Source: Hydrogenoanaerobacterium saccharovorans (GTDB taxonomy: Bacteria; Bacillota; Clostridia; Oscillospirales; Ruminococcaceae). From it: 64,000 nt of DNA. Location of the stretch: assembly GCF_003814745.1 (NCBI RefSeq), contig NZ_RKRD01000001.1, forward strand, positions 1,798,001 to 1,862,000, written 5' to 3'. The position numbers and the translations under genes were made by a program. Below are positions 61,303-64,000 of this stretch, piece after piece; within the stretch, counting starts at the first letter, position 1, and the number at the start of each line of letters is the position of its first letter. The notes beneath the pieces are model-generated. The model did not search any database. It was not told the origin of the DNA and saw nothing but the letters and a program-made list of their open reading frames with translations.

Positions 61303-62706
61303 CTATCTGCGGCGGGGCATACTGTGTATCGACCCATCCCCTGTGTCTTCCACCGCCTCGGTAACTGCTTCTGTAAAAGTTGGATGCGGGCGGATTACAG
61401 CGGCAAGTTGTGTTGCCGTAAGCTTGTTTACAATCGCTGTAGAAAGTTCGCTCACTAAATCGGTAGCGCGTGCACACATCAACTGCGCACCAAGGATTAC
61501 ATCGGTTTCTGCATCAAATACAAGCTTGACGAAGCCCCTGTCTTGATTTTCAATCAACGACTTACCGTTGGCAGACAGTATAAATTTTCCTGTCTTTATG
61601 GCGCGTCCCTGTGCTTTTGCATCATCGGCAGAGATACCGACTACGGCAATTTCGGGGTTGGTGTAAATACACGACGGTACAACATCAAGGCGGATTGTAG
61701 GTTGACAGCCTGAAATCTGCTCGGCAACACAAATCCCCTGCGCTGAAGCCACATGCGCAAGCTGAATGCCCGAAGTAACGTCACCGATGGCATATACACC
61801 CTCCACATCAGTACAAAAACGATCATCCACAACAATACTGCCTCGGTTCATCTTTACTGTAAAGCCATTGCTAAATAATTCATCGGTGTTTGGCTTGCGA
61901 CCGATTGCAATAAGTACTCCATCTGCTGCCACAGTTTGCTCACCATTTTTGTCAGTGAATTTACATTGAAGTTCACCATCCGCTTGCACAATTTGCTGAA
62001 CCTGCGCACCAGTATGGATGACTACACCGCGCTTTTTCAGTATCATAGCAAGATTTTGCGAAATTTCCCTGTCCATTGCAGGTAAAACACGCTCCATTGC
62101 CTCCACTACGGTAACCGTACAACCAAGTGCATTAAAAACAGATGCAAATTCAACGCCGATTACCCCGCCGCCAATGATAACCAACCTTTGATAAACTTGA
62201 TTGCTGAGCGACAGCAGTTCATCGCTGGTAACTACATTTGGTAAATCCAACCCCTCAATTGGCGGGCGTGCGGGTTTAGAACCGGTTGCAATTAGGATAT
62301 GGTCGGCAGTAAGCTCCTTTGCTCCATCGGCAGTTTTAACCGATATGTTGTGAGGTGCTATGATTGTAGCTGTTCCGTTTATCAGCTCAATTTTATTTGC
62401 CTTGAGCAGATTCTCGATACCGGCACGTAGCTTTTCTATCACTTCATCTTTACGGCGATGCATGGCACTTATATCGTACGATATTCCATCTACATGCAGC
62501 CCGATTGCGTCAAACGCTTGTGCCTCGGCAAACAATTGTGCCGCATGCAGTAAGGTTTTTGTTGGGATACAGCCGCGGTTAAGACAGGTACCGCCTACCT
62601 CGCGGTTTTCTATAACTGCCACGCGCAGCCCCAACTGTGCTGCTTTTATGGCGGCGACATATCCACCCGAGCCCGCGCCAATCACCGCTAAATTGTAATC
62701 GTTTAT
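61303..62706 (-). CDS. lpdA: Dihydrolipoyl dehydrogenase, probable non-AUG start
   Basis: A flavoprotein disulfide reductase of 467 residues from the proposed start: LAVIGAGSGGYVAAIKAA (FAD), redox pair in GGTCLNRGCIPTKTL, LVIIGGGVIGVEFASVFN (NAD), YAIGDVTSGIQLAHVA and HPTFTEAVTEA with the catalytic His-Glu. The first GTG (62685) would cut into the first beta strand and has no ribosome site. GGAGG lies 9 nt before an in-frame ATA at 62706 (giving MNDYNLAVIGAG), and 3 nt before an ATT. It is the L-protein for glycine cleavage, downstream of lplA and gcvPB. Confidence 0.9.
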   Translation of the reverse strand: MNDYNLAVIGAGSGGYVAAIKAAQLGLRVAVIENREVGGTCLNRGCIPTKTLLHAAQLFAEAQAFDAIGLHVDGISYDISAMHRRKDEVIEKLRAGIENLLKANKIELINGTATIIAPHNISVKTADGAKELTADHILIATGSKPARPPIEGLDLPNVVTSDELLSLSNQVYQRLVIIGGGVIGVEFASVFNALGCTVTVVEAMERVLPAMDREISQNLAMILKKRGVVIHTGAQVQQIVQADGELQCKFTDKNGEQTVAADGVLIAIGRKPNTDELFSNGFTVKMNRGSIVVDDRFCTDVEGVYAIGDVTSGIQLAHVASAQGICVAEQISGCQPTIRLDVVPSCIYTNPEIAVVGISADDAKAQGRAIKTGKFILSANGKSLIENQDRGFVKLVFDAETDVILGAQLMCARATDLVSELSTAIVNKLTATQLAAVIRPHPTFTEAVTEAVEDTGDGSIHSMPRRR

Positions 62707-62726
62707 CGGAATCCACCTCCGTCTTG

Positions 62727-63731
62727 TTAAAATTCTTGCTTATGGATTAAATCTTGCAAGTCATAAATAATTTTCTTTTCTTGTTCGCCCTTTGTATCTT
62801 GCAATAAAGGGTTTAACGATGCTGCAAGCGCTTTTGAAGAAAACACACATCCTCGCACCTGCTGCGGAATTTGTGCAATAAGCCAAGCATCCATGGCATC
62901 AGAATAAACCGCCGCCTGTAAAACCCTTCCACGGTCGAGCGATAACTGAATTTGAATATCTCCCCACACAAAACGGTGAGTGAGTTGATACTGAAATTCC
63001 AGCCGATGACCGAATTTCCACTCCCAAGATGAAAATTTTTCGGTAAGCTGTTCCACCCTCTGCCAATCTATTTTGTCATCTGCAATACATGACGGGGTAC
63101 ACCCGTAAGTTTTAGCAAACGAATTGATTAAGCTGTGCTGTAACTGCTTGATTGTAAGCTCAGGGCAAAAATCTATTAGGTTTGCAACACGGCTTTTTAC
63201 CGAGCTTACCCCTTTGGATGAAAGTTTTGCTGCCGAAACATTGAGATAGCGTGACAAATCTTGCATATTTACGTTAACAAGCAATGTGCCATGATGGTAA
63301 CAACTGCCCCCACTGCGATAAAACGCATTGCCCGAAAACTTGCGTCCCTGTACGGTAATATCGTTTCTGCCCGATTTCTCTGCCTGAATACCAAAAGCTT
63401 TTACTGCGCTCAAAATAACATCTATTTGGCGGCTCACATTATAATCTTCTTCTCTTACTAAAAAAGTAAAATTGAGATTACCAAGGTCGTGAAACACTGC
63501 GCCGCCGCCCGAAAGGCGCCGTGCAAAATAGCCGCGGTCAGCCTCCAGCTCTGCTATTCTGCACTCTTGCCATGCATTTTGGTTACGCCCCGCCACAACA
63601 GTGAAGCGGTTTTGCCAAAGGTAAAGGACGCAAGTGCCGACGGGCACTGTTTCCAGCAGATATTCTTCAAGTGCAAGGTTGCGGTAGGGCAGTGTGTTTT
63701 GGGTGATGTAATATTGTGTTTTTGTAATCAT
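62727..63731 (-). CDS. lplA: Lipoate-protein ligase A
   Basis: A 334-residue LplA: NTLPYRNLALEEYLLETVP, LYLWQNRFTVVAGRNQN, RGYFARRLSGGGAVFHDLGN, GRNDITVQGRKFSGNAFYRS, HHGTLLVNVNMQDLSRYL, and a C-terminal accessory domain. Attaches lipoate to GcvH-type proteins. It overlaps the gcvPB stop by 4 bp, confirming a glycine cleavage operon. Confidence 0.94.
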   Translation of the reverse strand: MITKTQYYITQNTLPYRNLALEEYLLETVPVGTCVLYLWQNRFTVVAGRNQNAWQECRIAELEADRGYFARRLSGGGAVFHDLGNLNFTFLVREEDYNVSRQIDVILSAVKAFGIQAEKSGRNDITVQGRKFSGNAFYRSGGSCYHHGTLLVNVNMQDLSRYLNVSAAKLSSKGVSSVKSRVANLIDFCPELTIKQLQHSLINSFAKTYGCTPSCIADDKIDWQRVEQLTEKFSSWEWKFGHRLEFQYQLTHRFVWGDIQIQLSLDRGRVLQAAVYSDAMDAWLIAQIPQQVRGCVFSSKALAASLNPLLQDTKGEQEKKIIYDLQDLIHKQEF

Positions 63732-64000
63732 AGTTCAAATTCATATTTCAGCCGCGGATTTCTCGCAGCGCCCACCTCATCTAAACGGCGTACAGGCGTG
63801 GTAATGGGCGCGTTATGCAGCGATTCGGGGTTAGTTTGGGCGGTATGATACAGCTTGCGGAACACCTCTGCTGCCTCGTCAAGTGTGTCTTTACTCTCCG
63901 TTTCGGTGGGCTCCACCATCAGCGCCTCGTGTACAATCAGCGGGAAATACATCGTAGGCGGGTGAATGCCGTTATCAAGCAGACCTTTTGCAATATCCAT
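63728..64000 (-). CDS. gcvPB: Glycine dehydrogenase (decarboxylating) subunit 2, C-terminal fragment
   Basis: The last 90 or so residues of the P-protein beta subunit; the 5' part lies beyond the window. DIAKGLLDNGIHPPTMYFPL, VHEALMVEPTETESKDTLDE and a final PVRRLDEVGAARNPRLKYEF match GcvPB. The Met at 64000 is internal. First visible gene of gcvPB-lplA-lpdA. Confidence 0.93.
   Translation of the reverse strand: MDIAKGLLDNGIHPPTMYFPLIVHEALMVEPTETESKDTLDEAAEVFRKLYHTAQTNPESLHNAPITTPVRRLDEVGAARNPRLKYEFEL

Noticed and set aside
1..64000. CRISPR arrays, IS elements, prophage, integrase or att sites
   Set aside because: No repeat arrays, transposase or phage genes were seen; gene order reads as stable chromosome.

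Overview
The window looks like a chromosomal segment of an anaerobic, Gram-positive, low-to-moderate GC clostridium (class Clostridia; I cannot name a genus). Reasons: strong AGGAGG-type ribosome binding sites, sigma-A-like promoters, rho-independent terminators after most operons, frequent GTG/TTG starts, and a gene content (selenocysteine machinery, selenium-dependent molybdenum hydroxylases, B12-dependent MetH with a separate reactivation subunit) typical of purine- and amino-acid-fermenting Clostridia. No phage, transposon, IS or CRISPR array was seen.

Region 1-11.8 kb is a selenium module. After the 3' end of an adenine deaminase gene comes an operon for selenium-dependent hydroxylase maturation (a LysR-HTH/YqeC fusion, YqeB, XdhC). 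Divergent from it is selD, which itself carries an in-frame UGA selenocysteine codon. Convergent with selD is the operon cysteine desulfurase-selA-selB-tRNA-Sec, and divergent from that is yedE-yedF-DUF3343 (selenium uptake and carrier proteins).

Region 11.8-31.7 kb is an anaerobic purine-degradation locus resembling the E. coli ygeWXY/xdhD/ygfK/ssnA/hyuA set: carbamate kinase, YgeW carbamoyltransferase, YgeY hydrolase, YgeX 2,3-diaminopropionate ammonia-lyase, a fused [2Fe-2S]/molybdopterin xanthine dehydrogenase, D-hydantoinase/dihydropyrimidinase, YgfK, SsnA, two paralogous PAS-HTH regulators, a xanthine/urate permease and RidA. Two unrelated genes (transglutaminase-like and RDD membrane protein) interrupt it.

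Region 31.7-46.3 kb holds pyrBI, then a single molybdenum operon (ModE-like HTH, MoeA-like, MoaC, MoaA, MOSC, MogA, ModABC), a second three-subunit xanthine dehydrogenase, guanine deaminase and a GntR/UTRA regulator. Purine bases can thus be taken up, deaminated (Ade, GuaD), hydroxylated by Mo/Se enzymes, opened and degraded to carbamoyl phosphate, ATP, ammonia and pyruvate-level carbon, while the flanking genes supply the Se and Mo cofactors.

Region 46.4-64 kb is ordinary or unrelated: an EAL phosphodiesterase with a degenerate GGDEF, metF/metH, a four-domain sulfur-transfer flavoprotein with a Crp-type regulator and thioredoxin, small membrane proteins with an Rrf2 regulator, flavin oxidoreductases with an HxlR regulator, tRNA-Ala, and part of a glycine-cleavage/lipoate operon (gcvPB, lplA, lpdA).

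The most interesting signals are regulatory. The 11-bp motif AAGTCATACTT (or a one-mismatch version) sits in the core promoter of four purine operons. A second motif, CTATAG-N7-CTATRG, is shared by the selenium and molybdenum operon promoters. Together they suggest a dedicated purine/selenium/molybdenum regulon encoded in this window. Coordinates, motifs and translations were read directly; functional names rest on family resemblance judged by eye, without database searches.
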